From Paraspadella gotoi (Eukaryota > Chaetognatha): 64,000 nt of DNA. Where the stretch lies: assembly GCA_051294375.1 (NCBI GenBank), contig CM119269.1:10708883-10772882 (forward strand), given 5' to 3'. Both the position numbers and the translations under genes were made by a program. This document shows positions 35,438-46,858 of this stretch, piece after piece (the stretch's first letter is position 1; each line of letters starts with the position of its first letter). The notes under the pieces were generated by a model that saw only the letters and a program-made list of their open reading frames with translations, was not told the origin of the DNA and made no database searches.

Positions 35438-35784
35438 TGTGTTGCGCCGCAGTGACTGCCTTATGACATGACATGACGTGACATGACATGACATGACTAC
35501 ATGACGACAATAACTTTCATAGGCCGTGTATTTATGACACACACTGCATCGGAAATCCTCTGTTATTAGTTTTATGATTTCCTGAAGGCGGCACTAGCAG
35601 TCTATTATATTTGTAGTTTTTTCCTGTTTTAACAAATGAGCAACCAACTATATGCAAGTTATGAGCATTTTTAACGTAAGTGGGACAGACCGACGGAGAG
35701 ACAGACATACCGACCGACAAACCGACCGACAGACCAATGGAATAGTGACTTATAGAGTTGCTCCGCGAGTACTCGCGGCGCAAC
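35438..35784 (+). mobile_element. GCGCCGC-ended non-autonomous element, copy 2 (most complete)
   Basis: It begins TGTGTTGCGCCGCAGTGAC and ends in the inverted GCGGCGCAAC, so it has terminal inverted repeats of at least 10 bp. Inside are degenerate ATGAC repeats, GGCGGCACTAGCAG, GTGGGACAGACC and an imperfect (GACC)n stretch. It has no coding capacity, so it is MITE-like. Confidence 0.75.
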
Positions 35785-37192
35785 TAAAAAAAGAAAAGAA
35801 AATAAAGATAGAAACGAATGGTAAAAAAAATAGGGCTTAAACATAAATGAGTTATTTCAATAAACAGAATGAATACAAGGAAAGGAAAAAAAAAGAAAGT
35901 CAGCGAAATCGTTTCCCATATTGACGCCGTCGTTCTTGATTTTTGCTACTCAGCACAAAAAAAAGAGATACTAGTGATTCTCTTATCTCGTTCGCTCTCT
36001 CTCTCTCTCTCCGAGTCGCTCTTTGTATCTCTCTATCTCTTCCTCTTTCTCTTTTTCTTGCTTTCTATTCTAAGAACATTTAAGGTTGAAAGTCGCTTAT
36101 GTTTTTGGTAATGTGGTAATTGTTCAATAAACATTGTTCATACAAACAAAAATATGCGCTGAATGTTGTGCGTTTCATATCTTTGCTCGTGTTTAGACCA
36201 AGACGGTTTTGTTCGTCTCCTTTGTTCCCAGTTTTCCAACCTTTTAACACCTTGCCAGATAAATTTCTCTTTCTCTCTTTTTATTTCATCTCCCCTTTAT
36301 CTTTTTCACGCCTCTATCATTTTATTTATTCTCTAATATTTTTTGTTTTTATTTTTTCACAGTTTTTTATTCTTGTCTCGGAATTAAATTTTTTTTTCTC
36401 TGGCGGAATAAAATATTTATCAGAAGACACAGAGATTTTTTTCGACTTCAATAAAAAAAATAAATACTTCTTTTTTAGATATCATATTCTTTTTTTGGTT
36501 TGTTTTTTTTTTTTGTGTTTTTTTACTTTCTCACAACTTCTTTCTGTTCTCACCGTGGCACCGTGGGTGCATGAATGTTCTAAAAAAAATCAATAGAAAC
36601 TAACCTCGTTTTCATTTTCTCTCCTTCATCCCATTTTTTCCAGATAAAAATCTCAAAATTCCCCCACGGATCGCTTCTCGTCGTTAGCCTTTTGTTATCA
36701 GTCGACTACCCCAACAATTGTTTTCCCCCCAAATAAATATTTTATCGTTTCTACCCCCCCCCCAGTTCCCTTTTTCAATTCGAGAGCCTGTCAACATCGT
36801 AAACTTTTCTACAAATCAATTTTAGCAGCCTCGCGCGGGGATTTCGATCATAACCGTAATTCCCGCGGGCTTCCATCCGTTTCCACGCCCACCAACCGTT
36901 AGTTTCGAAAGACGTCATCCATATTTGGGAACCGCCATCGCCACCATCTCGGTTTTAGCATCGTTCTTTAAATTAGTCCATCTTTTCTCTGCTTCACCCT
37001 CTTCGTTTCCAGCCCGTGATCACCATATTTCTCCTCGGCCACCTTTTCCCACCCACCCCTCCACCAGCGCATCCATTCTGTCCGCCCTTCGAATCTCGCA
37101 AACTCTACAACCATTACGCCAGTTACGACCGATATATTTCCGTCCGCTCCATTTCCATCCTCGTTTCTACACCTAGCCTTGTCTCGCCGCCG

Positions 37193-37202
37193 NNNNNNNN
37201 NN
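37193..37202. other. Assembly gap, 10 N
   Basis: Short N run inside a (CCG)n triplet repeat. Confidence 1.
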
Positions 37203-37531
37203 CGCCGCCGCCGCCGCCGCCGATTCTCCTCTATGCTCGGTCTGCGGTCGTTAGGTCGCCAGCGTCGAAAATCGAAGTTTCTTCTCTGAGTGAGACGGAA
37301 ATGCCACTGGTCATATTCGAAAGCGGGGACACAAATGGTACGCGAATGACTCATTAATGGAACTATTCGTCCTCCTTAGAGATTGATGATAGGGACCGAA
37401 AAAACAACGACGACGAAAAGAAAATAAACCCAACGTACAGGACGGAGGCGATCTCAAATATCTCAGTCACAGCACTCCGGCTTTATTCGCTTCCTCCAAT
37501 GGCTCCGCTTATAAAACCTCTTACAACCATA

Positions 37532-38114
37532 CTATCTAGGAAAAAAGTATATCACATAATTGTTGAAAAGTTCTTTTATTTAATAAAAAATTTACAATAC
37601 ATGTATAAAACATTCTTAATATTTAGTGTGCCTTCATTTGGCATAGATTATTGCCTGAATTTGTCTGGTCATGCTCTCATACAGCGAATTGAGGTATGAT
37701 TGAGGTATGTTTTATGGTGAAATGTTTTTCACACCTTTAATGCAATTTTTTTTAGCCCAGCTACTAATATTACGCATCTTTTGCTTTTTTGAAAGCTACT
37801 ATGGCACTTTTATGAACTAAATTTAAAAAAAAAAAGAAAACAAATAACTAATTTAATTTGAACTAATAACAAATGATTCAATACTAAAAATAGTAGAAAA
37901 CTAAATATAATTTTTTTCACTATTTTTTTACTTTAGGTAGCGATCTTTTTTTGCCTCTAACTTCTAAACAATTTGACCTACAAAAAAAATGGAAGGAAGC
38001 TACTAAAAAAAAATTTAATGAAGATTCTGAAACATTCTGATTTTTAAAAAAAATTGAACAGGTTTGCAAGTAGATATCCTCTACTAAAAATGTGATATAC
38101 TTTTTCCTAGATAG
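37532..38114. mobile_element. Tc1/mariner deletion derivative
   Basis: A 583-bp element bounded by TA target duplications (37530-37531 and 38115-38116). Terminal inverted repeats of about 26 bp begin CTATCTAGGAAAAA and continue GTATATCACAT; the left one has one extra A. Near the left end, on the minus strand, is the degenerate C-terminus of a Tc1-type transposase. The rest is AT-rich and carries no intact frame, so the element is non-autonomous. Confidence 0.8.
37616..37740 (-). pseudogene. Tc1-type transposase C-terminal remnant
   Basis: The minus strand reads IPQSYLNSLYESMTRQIQAI, then IYAK, an in-frame TGA, RHTKY and TAA. This matches the usual Tc1 family ending (IPQ..LN.L..SM..R..A.I...GGHTKY) with stops and losses. 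Further upstream the frame breaks again (VKNISP, then a stop). The DDE catalytic domain is missing. Confidence 0.75.
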
Positions 38115-38115
38115 T

Positions 38116-38292
38116 ATGGCAACCTGCGACCTGGAAATTGACACGGCCCCCATTACCTTCCGGTCTTTGACCATCGACGACGACCAACGTCTCGATTCGA
38201 TTCAAGCTGCTGCGTTTTACCGCCGAAGCTGCAGCAGCCGTACCGCAGCCCTTTCCTCGGCTCCCCACAGCCCTTCTTTCCGATGCCGCTAA
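38116..38292 (+). other. 58-residue ORF whose ATG uses the Tc1 target-site base
   Basis: The A of the right TA duplication plus the following TG forms ATG, opening MATCDLEIDTAPITFRSLTI and ending HSPSFRCR, TAA. The DNA is CpG-rich, unlike the element. It may be the flank of a gene or promoter hit by the insertion, or chance. Confidence 0.2.
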
Positions 38293-38978
38293 AAGATTTA
38301 TTTTTGTTTCCTTCTATGTATAATCTGGAAAAAGAAATTTAGAAAGATATTTGAACCGGGGATCAAATTGCTTTGACAAAGAGAGAGAGAGAGGAGTGAA
38401 AATAAAAGGAATATTAAAATATTAAAATATTGATATTATTTCGTAAAGTTGAAAGGCGTCTCATGATTTCCGTTTAATTTTCTTTTATTCCTTATCTATT
38501 CCTCTCCTTCAGCTTTTTTTTCTCCTTATTTTTTCTAATCGTTTTGTATTTTTTTAAAGCAGTCCCCTTCTTTCTTCATCACAATTTTGAGAGAAAATTC
38601 TTGTTAATCAGTATCACACAAAAACATGAATTTAATTATTAACAGCGAATACGAGTTAAAGCAATTCGATGTCAATACGTCGTCATTTAAACGGTTAAAC
38701 TTAAAGGACTTAATTAATAAGCCGGGCCGACAAATGATTTATCTGCAAAACAAGACGTAGTACATTTTTTTATGACGTCCATTGACAGAACTTTGTCCTC
38801 CTCTACACCACCGATACACCATCCAGGGTACGAAAAGCGAAGTCAGATACCAGACGCCGAACGGGCGCTGTGGCCGCCTCCGATCCGACTCCCAATTTCC
38901 CGCCACCGCCATTTCATCCCACATTTGGATCCTAATTCGCTTTCGCTCGCTTTCGTCTGTCTGTCTGATCTGTCTGTC

Positions 38979-38979
38979 T

Positions 38980-39054
<75 letters not shown>
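38979..39054. repeat. (CT)n microsatellite
   Basis: About 75 bp of CT with one CCT break, followed by TAGCTCG. Confidence 0.95.
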
Positions 39055-39055
<1 letters not shown>

Positions 39056-39843
39056 GCTCGACTCCCTATCAACTTTCTTTCTTTCTACGCGGTCGGAATC
39101 GTGGAGAGCAAGAAAAAGAGGGGGGGCTACGAAATGAGGGAAAATGGAGCCATTTAAAACGAGTCTCAGAAATACATGAGGTTTTTTTTTCTCGTTTTGT
39201 TTCGATTTTCCTTTTTTTTTCCTCTTGTTTTTCTTTTTTCTTTGTTTTCTCGCGGCCGCGATAACAAATCGAAATTGTATTGCCTCCTCGAAATTGGCTT
39301 GAGACTCGAGACTCTGAGATTCAAAATCAAATACGATGAAACCGTTGAACTTCTTCCCTTTATAATTTCAGTGCATTCAATTTTTGCTCCCTTTTTTATG
39401 TTATAAAATACAGACTCTCCACTTTGTTCTACTATTTTAAGAAAAAAAGACGCAATATTAATCAAATCAGTTAAAATCAGTTAACTTTCATAATGAAATA
39501 AAAAATATAATTTTAAGCAAAGGATTAGAATTCGAAAATCATAACAACTTCACTTTCCCTGACTTAGAGCAAAAGAATTACGTAAAAGCTTTTATTTTAA
39601 TCAACTGAAATCTGATCTTCTTCGGTTTAAATCCAATTATTGATTTTTCTCTTTTTTTGTGTTAAAAAGAATAAAAATAGTTTTCTCCGTTCACTTTTCC
39701 TCAGGCTTCTCTTGTTATCGCTTTAATATTCTTTCTGTAAGTCATACCTCTCTTCTTGTTTTCTCTGTTCACTTCTCCACCCCGCTCCCTCTCTCTCCAA
39801 TTTTCCTCTCAAACCAAGTTTCCTCTCTCTCTCTCTCTCTCTC

Positions 39844-39956
39844 NNNNNNNNNNNNNNNNNNNNNNNNNNNNNNNNNNNNNNNNNNNNNNNNNNNNNNNNN
39901 NNNNNNNNNNNNNNNNNNNNNNNNNNNNNNNNNNNNNNNNNNNNNNNNNNNNNNNN
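39844..39956. other. Assembly gap, 113 N
   Basis: Run of N that begins inside a (CT)n repeat. Confidence 1.
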
Positions 39957-40621
39957 CATCCCCCATCCAAGACTAATGGTAACGCTGGCCGAGCGCCGCT
40001 GGCCGAATCCCTCTTCTCCTCTCATTACCGGAACAACCGAAACATCGCCTTCTAACGAGGCCTGCGGGGTTACGACTGCTCCACGATGCCGACTTCGCTG
40101 GAACTGACGACTTTGGCGGTCAACTCGACGCCGACGCCGCCGCCGACTCCGCTGCCGACTCCGCTGCCGACTCTGCCGCCGCCGCCGGAACCATGAACCT
40201 TTCAAAACATCTGTTATGCCGCGTCGCCAATGACCAAGCAATTGGAGACAGTTGAAGCCCGGAAATTTAGCCGAGAGTTCAGGCCAGACACAAGGAAAAC
40301 AATAACAGAAACAAAAAAGTTGCAAAATTCATTAATATACATTATACAATCCTGTGCAAAAAAAAACAACAAAAAAACAAAAAAAAACAAAAAACACGCC
40401 ACTTTATAACTTTAAATTTAAGACGCATTATAAAAAATATTTCCAAAAATTATATAAGAAAAAGAATTTTTTTTAAAAAAGGGAATCAAGTGTTTAAATT
40501 TTATTACAATTAACACGATTAAGATTGTAGGACAATGAACGTCATGATACCGTTGGGTTTCTTTTATCCATCGCAATGCCATAGGATTAAGATTGAGACT
40601 ATCACCGTGATTTTATTGCAG

Positions 40622-40753
40622 TCGGAGACTAAGCAAAGCAACTACAACAACAACCATAACAACAACACAGCCAGAGGCGTGAAAAGAATCATTTCCGATC
40701 GCCGACCGATTATGACAAACGCCACACAACTGCTCAGAACGCAAGAGATTTGA
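40622..40753 (+). CDS. Candidate short terminal exon, Asn-rich
   Basis: An acceptor gtgattttattgcag leads in phase 0 to 43 residues and TGA: SETKQSNYNNNHNNNTARGV, then KRIISDRRPIMTNATQLLRT and QEI. The Asn run comes from a short AAC repeat. The minus strand is also open here. Function unknown. Confidence 0.28.
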   Translation, partial: SETKQSNYNNNHNNNTARGVKRIISDRRPIMTNATQLLRTQEI

Positions 40754-40873
40754 CGCGCGCTCCGTGACGCGAATGGTGCGTGCGCCAAGCTCGATTAAGT
40801 TCCAAGCTCGGTCGAACAAGCATCATGAACGCCGAACAGACAAGTTTCGCGATGAAAGGCGATCGAGAGTCGG

Positions 40874-41283
40874 ATGTTGGACACGAGTTCCATCAATGAT
40901 AAGGATTTGGAAGAGGTGAGTGAATCCTGGACGGGCAAAGACGAAACTTGCTTTGGGTAGATTTGGAGTCTTTGTGGGAAAGAGAGAGGGGGGGAAGAGG
41001 GAGGGAGGAATGGAGGGAGAGAGAGNNNNNNNNNNAGAGAGAGCAAACTCAACTAGGATCGTGTGATTTCGGAGAGTAACAGAAAAAAATAACATTTAAT
41101 CGTTTTATTTTCAAATTTCATTTAAATGATTCGAAACCAGAATTAGCAGAGGATAAGTAGAGAGTGCAATTGCCACTTTAGTCCCCACCCACTCCATCTT
41201 CGACGTCACCGCCGCCGGTCCGCTGCCACTCTCGCCACCAGCGCCACCTCCCGCATTTGATTCGCATTTTTAGTACTGATTGA
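40874..41283 (+). CDS. Possible two-exon small protein
   Basis: ATG at 40874, preceded in frame by a stop, gives MLDTSSINDKDLEE and then a strong donor GAG|GTGAGT at 40916. The next phase-0 acceptor (tgccactttag, exon 41182-41283) gives SPPTPSSTSPPPVRCHSRHQ and a TGA, 47 residues in all. The intron contains a 10-N gap. The minus strand has an equally open reading ending in CLFGVHDACSTELGT behind acceptor gcccgtccag, so the strand is uncertain. Confidence 0.22.
41026..41035. other. Assembly gap, 10 N
   Basis: Short N run inside a (GA)n repeat. Confidence 1.
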
Positions 41284-42780
41284 AACCTCCAGGCAATTTC
41301 TAACAAAAAAAAAGGAAAAATGGCAAACTAAAAATAAGTATAGTAACGATTTTTTAAATTATTCTTTCGCATTAATTATAGAATTTGACTACCCATATTT
41401 CCCGTCACTACTTCCGATTTTTTTTTCTTTCTGTACCGTTTCTAAAAAATTACTAGCCTATAATTTTGCACCGATATGCACTAAGATTTTTTTTACCACG
41501 TTTTAATATATCATCTTTTTTTTCCATTTTAAGAAAAAATTCATGTAAAATTTACCGAACTCATAACTCATCACTTCCTCTTTTTTCACTTTTTTCACAC
41601 CAACACTTCTTTCCTCCACAGTCACGTTTTGTTGTTTAAGGGGCGAGAAATATGACTCTTGAGACGAAGGAACAGGAAAAAGCGAAAACGGCGAGAGAGA
41701 TTTAAGGGGAAAAGAGGCAAATTTCAAGGGAATATTTCCCGAGAAAGATTACATTTTACTACGTATTATACAAACGAAAAATAATAATAATAATAATGTT
41801 AATTATTATAACGAAGATATAAAGAGATCGTTGAAACGTTGAAAAACGGTATACAAAGTTTTAAAAAATTCTTCAGAGAAACAAAGAGTGAAGGTTAAAA
41901 AAAAGGTCAAGTTAATTATTAAAAAAACTTTCAGTTTCTTTTTTTTTTATCGCTACAAGATTTTTACGATAATCTCGACGCTCATTCAAGCGTCTCAAGT
42001 TCGAGGAAGAAAAATTTTAAAGAAAACATTTTTTTCTTCCGAAAACTGAATTTAAATTATCCTATTATAAACATTTTTTTCACTATTTTACAGTCATGTA
42101 AGCATGGTAACTAAAGCGTAGTAAAAATTCTACATCTAAGTTTAATTAAAATTCTAAGAGTGAGGAATTAACAACATTGTAAAACATTGCAAATTTGCAT
42201 TCCTCATGAAAAGTTGATAAAAACTATACTTTTAACGAGGTATTTAAATCTGCCATCAAAATTAAGAAAAGCCAATTTTTAAATTTTGAATTTTATCAGG
42301 ATAGTATTATACATAAATATAGCTTACTTAAAAAAATTAGAATTATATTTGACTTTTAGAATTTTCAAACGAGACTTTCACTACGCTCTAATGGTGATCG
42401 ACTTAAAATTATGATTTATAAAAAACTTCATTTATGTTACGTAAGTACGAAATTATGTTGTTATATTCTGATCATTATTAATTTCGGGTATTTTTTATTA
42501 TCGATTCAGCTTAGTCTTTGTTCCTTCTTCATTTTCTTTTGTGCTTTTTCGCGGTTTTGTTCTCATTTCTAATCAAAGGCCTATTCACTAAAATTATCTG
42601 GTTACGCTGTCATCCATTTTGTCTCTCATCGCTTCAAATTTTTCTGGTCGTAACAGCTGCTTTACGGTTGGTCTCTTTATCTTTTTAAATTTGGTCAGTA
42701 GGAATTATATATATAATACTTAAGGGAGTGGTCTTTTCATACAATTGAAACATTCTTTGAAATATTTTCCACTTCATTGA

Positions 42781-42980
42781 TAGGGAAGCCAGGTACTCTG
42801 GGAGTGAATAAACGAGATTGTAAGAGAGTCTTGATTGAAAGCTTGCAGGGACCTGCTATGTTATTATCTTGTAAGAGTGATGGAGGCCTTAAACCACCAA
42901 AGCCTGTCCAAAGTCAGGGGCAAGATAGCTTATTTATTAAATGAATGGATAATTTTTATATTGGTTGTACCAATTTCATA
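42781..42980 (+). repeat. Interspersed repeat family R2, copy B
   Basis: Shares an almost uninterrupted match with copy A from GCCAGGTACTCTGGGAGTG to TTGGTTGTACCAATTTCA. The end TTGGTTGTACCAA can fold as a small hairpin. No Pol III boxes or poly(A) tail was recognised, so the class (SINE, MITE or other) is open. Confidence 0.75.
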
Positions 42981-43160
42981 TATATATATTTAGAATATTC
43001 TTATAGTTAAAACTTAAAATTTCAATAAAAAGTGATAAACAAATAATAACTTTGAGGACTTTTCAAGTTTTCATAAAATCTTTCCGGGTCGACTCGACCC
43101 GAAAAAATAGAAATATTTTTTTTTCCCGCGTTTTATCGGAAGCGACTTGTTTTTCCCCAG

Positions 43161-43354
43161 AGGATTCATTGACCATTCATCGCCCTCATTCTGTGACAAC
43201 AACCCGCAACCCTCAGCTCTCGCTCTTCCACTCATCAAGAGCCAATGAGAGTGCTGCCCCAAAATCCCCATCGCCGATCGTCCCTAACGTCCACGCCCAA
43301 ATTACGGCGCCGACCAAAAGACGGACGTTTTCGTCGATTCCTGGGAGAGCATAA
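43161..43354 (+). CDS. Candidate terminal exon, Ser/Pro/Thr-rich
   Basis: A strong acceptor (gacttgtttttccccag) opens a frame to TAA. It reads DSLTIHRPHSVTTTRNPQLS, then SANESAAPKSPSPIV with small variations, and ends KRRTFSSIPGRA. A second frame starting at the ATG at 43245 is also open for 66 codons, so the frame is not certain. No poly(A) signal was seen before the gap at 43687. Confidence 0.28.
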
Positions 43355-43686
43355 GAAAAACCTTAGGGGTACCCGGGTCCCGTCGGCCGGCCAGAACCCG
43401 ACGAAAGGCGGCGTCCGTCGTTGGCGAGAAGGAAAAAAGCAATGAAGCCCAGCACAACAACTCAGTTATCAGCCAAGCGCCGCGTTTCGCCACGCCCACC
43501 CATCAACCCGCGGGTCCTCGCCAGCGACGCCGCCGCCGATTTTCCCGCAGACGCTGCCGCTGCCGCCGCCGTCAATGCCGCCACCGCCGCCGCCCGGGCG
43601 AGTTTGGCGCTTAAATCATTTCTGGGTAAAAATATTACGAGTCGCTCGGGACCGGGATTTTTTTTTGGTTGGGTAACGGAAGGACG

Positions 43687-43876
43687 NNNNNNNNNNNNNN
43701 NNNNNNNNNNNNNNNNNNNNNNNNNNNNNNNNNNNNNNNNNNNNNNNNNNNNNNNNNNNNNNNNNNNNNNNNNNNNNNNNNNNNNNNNNNNNNNNNNNNN
43801 NNNNNNNNNNNNNNNNNNNNNNNNNNNNNNNNNNNNNNNNNNNNNNNNNNNNNNNNNNNNNNNNNNNNNNNNNNNN
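43687..43876. other. Assembly gap, 190 N
   Basis: Run of N after a GCC-rich region. It interrupts any gene that may follow the 43161-43354 exon candidate. Confidence 1.
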
Positions 43877-44458
43877 CCCGTCGCTAGGCTCTCTGGTTTT
43901 CCACGAACTTGCCCTCGTCAATCCGCTCCTTTCTTATCTTTCTTTTCCTTCTTCTTTTATTTCTTTTTCCCTTCTTCCTCTTTTCTTTCTCTTTCTTCTC
44001 CCCCATTATATTCGCATCGAGCGCTACTCGCTTGTCAATCCCACATCGCCGGCGGCTGCGCAAGACAGAGAAAAAAAAATCCGCTTCCCCCGGTTTTTTT
44101 TTATCGCGTCTCATTTTGGTTGAGTAACTTCATCCGCACTCGATACTCACCCTGGAATATCCGCCATCCTAACTCACGGTAAGATTCCGTCGCACCCCAA
44201 CATCGGCAGCTTCCTCAGTCTCGACGCGATTCCAACGAGAGTCAGTCTAATCCTATAAAACCTTACCCGAAGAGACTATAAAAGGTCGGTTTTGTTTACT
44301 CCCGCGCCATTCCTTTTGTTTTGGGGAGAATCGACAGGCGAGTCCTTTCCAGAAGTCTCTCTTCGATTCTACTAAAACGCTTTATATCTTTTGTTTTTTT
44401 CACTCCGTCGTGACAATGTTATCGCCATACCAAAAAAATCAATGATCAACGCCCTCAC

Positions 44459-44795
44459 CTTGCAGTGGGGCGGGTAGGTGACCCAGCGACGCTTTCCCTC
44501 GTTGACGGCCACTTTGCGCATGTAATCCTTGTACTGATCCCGGACGCCCCAGAGGTGACTCAACTGGTCCACCCGTTCCATCGCCTTGTCGGGGGGGTAG
44601 TGGCGAAGAGAGGATCAAAGGAGAGTGAAGACGGTTGGGATTGTGATGGTGGTGGTGGGGGTAGGGGTGGTGGATGATGGACGACGCTTGATTGGAAGTT
44701 AGTGATGTCGAGGTCGACTCGATGAGAAACCGCGATCGTCGGCCCGCGACCTCGCGGGGTAAACAATCCTCATCCAGGGTCAAACTCTCTTTCTC

Positions 44796-44848
<53 letters not shown>

Positions 44849-45593
44849 ATCTCTCTCTCTTTCTCTGTCGTCTCTCTCTCTCTCTCTCTCTCTCCTTCCC
44901 TCTCGTTCCTTTCACTTTTCACTTTTTTCTTGACGCTATGCAAATTCGCATTGGAAGTTAAAAGCATTCGTGCGAAGGAATCGGAGGCAGCTTCCGCGGA
45001 ACCGGGAGGAGTGGAGGAAAAGGGGATGAGAGGAGAGGAGAAGACGGAGGAAAGGAGAATGAAGGGAAAGAAGAGTGAAGAGAGGAAAGGGGAGGAAAGA
45101 GGAAGTAGGAAAATAAAGAAGAGAGATTAAAAAAAAGAGAAGAAGAGAGGAGTGATAGGAAGAGAGTTGAAAGGAAGGGGAGGAAGATGAGGGCTGCGGT
45201 CCAAAGGGAATAGAGGGAACAGAAAAGGAAGAAGGGAAAAAAGAGAAGAAAAAAAGTGGGTGGGGTTGATTTTCAATCAAATTTCCTTATTTTTATTCAT
45301 TAGTAATTAATCATATTGCGAAAATAAGCAATACGGGGAAGAAAAATAAAGGCTGTGAAAAATGGAAGAGGAGGAGGAAAAGAGGAAAGTGAAAGATAAA
45401 GCACTAAAACAAGGTAGAGAGTGGGAAGGTGGGATAAGAAAAATAGAAAACGAGGGAGGGAACTCGCAGAAGGAAAACAAATTTCTATGGAGAGATTGGG
45501 ACAAGGAGAAAGAAAGGGAGATAGAGATAGACAAGGAGAAAGAGAAAGAGAGAGAGAAACGCAAGATGAGGTATATTTATAGAAAATTAACAA

Positions 45594-45677
<84 letters not shown>

Positions 45678-46225
45678 AAAAAGGGAAAAATAACTAGAAA
45701 ACAGAAAAAAAATCAAAAAAAGAAAAGAAAAGAAAAAGAAGAAGAAATTTCATTTTAAAAGAAGGACGAAACTAGTACCTTAAACTTGGGAGGAAGAATT
45801 CTATGATTGTGGCAAGAAATAAAAACCAAAACTGAACAGCGCTTCCTTTCCTTTCGCTTCCTCCACACTCCCCCTCAACAAAAAAAGAAAAAAAGAAAAA
45901 AGGAAATCAAAACGAGTTTCGCCTTCTCCTCATTCTATTAACTTTGAGGAGAGAAAAGGTTAAGTCGAGGAGGTAACGAAAAAAAAACAAAATGAGAAAC
46001 AAAGAGAAAGAAAAAAAAACAAAAGAAGAAACAAGAAAAGGAAAAAAAAGCTTCGTCTTTCGAGAAACAACAAAGCCTTAAATTATTGGCCTCTTCTCAG
46101 GGAGAGAGAGTCCCATTCGCTGATTACTGTATCTCTCTTTCTTTATCTCTTTCTCTTTTTACTTTCTCCACTGTTCTTCTCTCTCGTCTCTCTTCTCTCT
46201 CTCTCTCTACTCTCTCTCTCCTTCG

Positions 46226-46266
<41 letters not shown>

Positions 46267-46452
46267 CACCTCGTCCTCGAAACAGGTGAGATACTTGCTG
46301 ACCGCCCTGAGTTCGTTCATGATCTGCCAGTGCAACTCTCGAATGTTGTTGTCCGTCATCTTGTCGATCTTAGGCTGTTCCAGCGACCCAAGCATGTTGC
46401 ACATGACGTTGCAAGCTCGGGCAAGGGCGCGATCGATGGCCGGACGATCCAC
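44459..46452 (-). CDS. Unassigned protein, two internal exons of a larger gene
   Basis: On the minus strand exon A (46452-46270, 61 codons) follows an acceptor ending gtcggcag and ends at GAG|GTGCGG. It includes ARACNVMCNMLGSLEQPKID and ELHWQIMNELRAVSKYL. Exon B (44584-44459, 42 codons) includes AMERVDQLSHLWGVRDQYKD and KRRWVTYPPHC and ends at AAG|GTGAGG. Both are phase 0 at both ends, so they join as one helical, charged segment of 103 residues. The 1,685-bp intron holds (CT)n and (AAAG)n arrays. Composition, splice sites and phase agreement support real coding exons better than most of this window. I do not recognise the family. Start and end exons were not found, so the model is partial. 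Confidence 0.65.
45593..45680. repeat. (AAAG)n microsatellite
   Basis: About 22 units of AAAG within the large intron of the minus-strand two-exon gene. Confidence 0.95.
46192..46264. repeat. (CT)n beside the exon A donor
   Basis: CT run that on the minus strand begins a few bases inside the intron after GAG|GTGCGG. Confidence 0.95.
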
Positions 46453-46589
46453 CTGCCGACAGCAGACGCGAACAAGCGGAAGATTAGAGCTGCAGATGGT
46501 GGTGAGATGAAGTGGCACTTTTAATAGTACCTTGAGTAAATCTAAATTTGAACAGTGTGTATATTGATTTCGTTCTTTTCTCGACTCGT

Positions 46590-46612
46590 TACTTACCTAC
46601 TTACTTACTTAA

Positions 46613-46653
<41 letters not shown>
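46590..46653. repeat. (ACTT)n microsatellite
   Basis: About 15 units of TTAC/ACTT with two interruptions (CTAC, AATT), about 140 bp upstream, in transcription sense, of the minus-strand exon A. Confidence 0.9.
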
Positions 46654-46858
46654 CTTTAGCCTAATTTTCTCGTAACGAGTCATTTCGTTGTCCAATATAT
46701 TTTTTAGCTTCCTTTCTCCACCCAATACCCACTTTCGATACCTCGATCGCTTCCGGGAAAATAGTTGGGCGCCGCGACAAAAGGGGGGGGGTGTTGGAGA
46801 CGCTGATGAAAAAAGCGACCGTGGGGTTTGTGCACCTTGAATTAAGTTGTCCCGTCAG

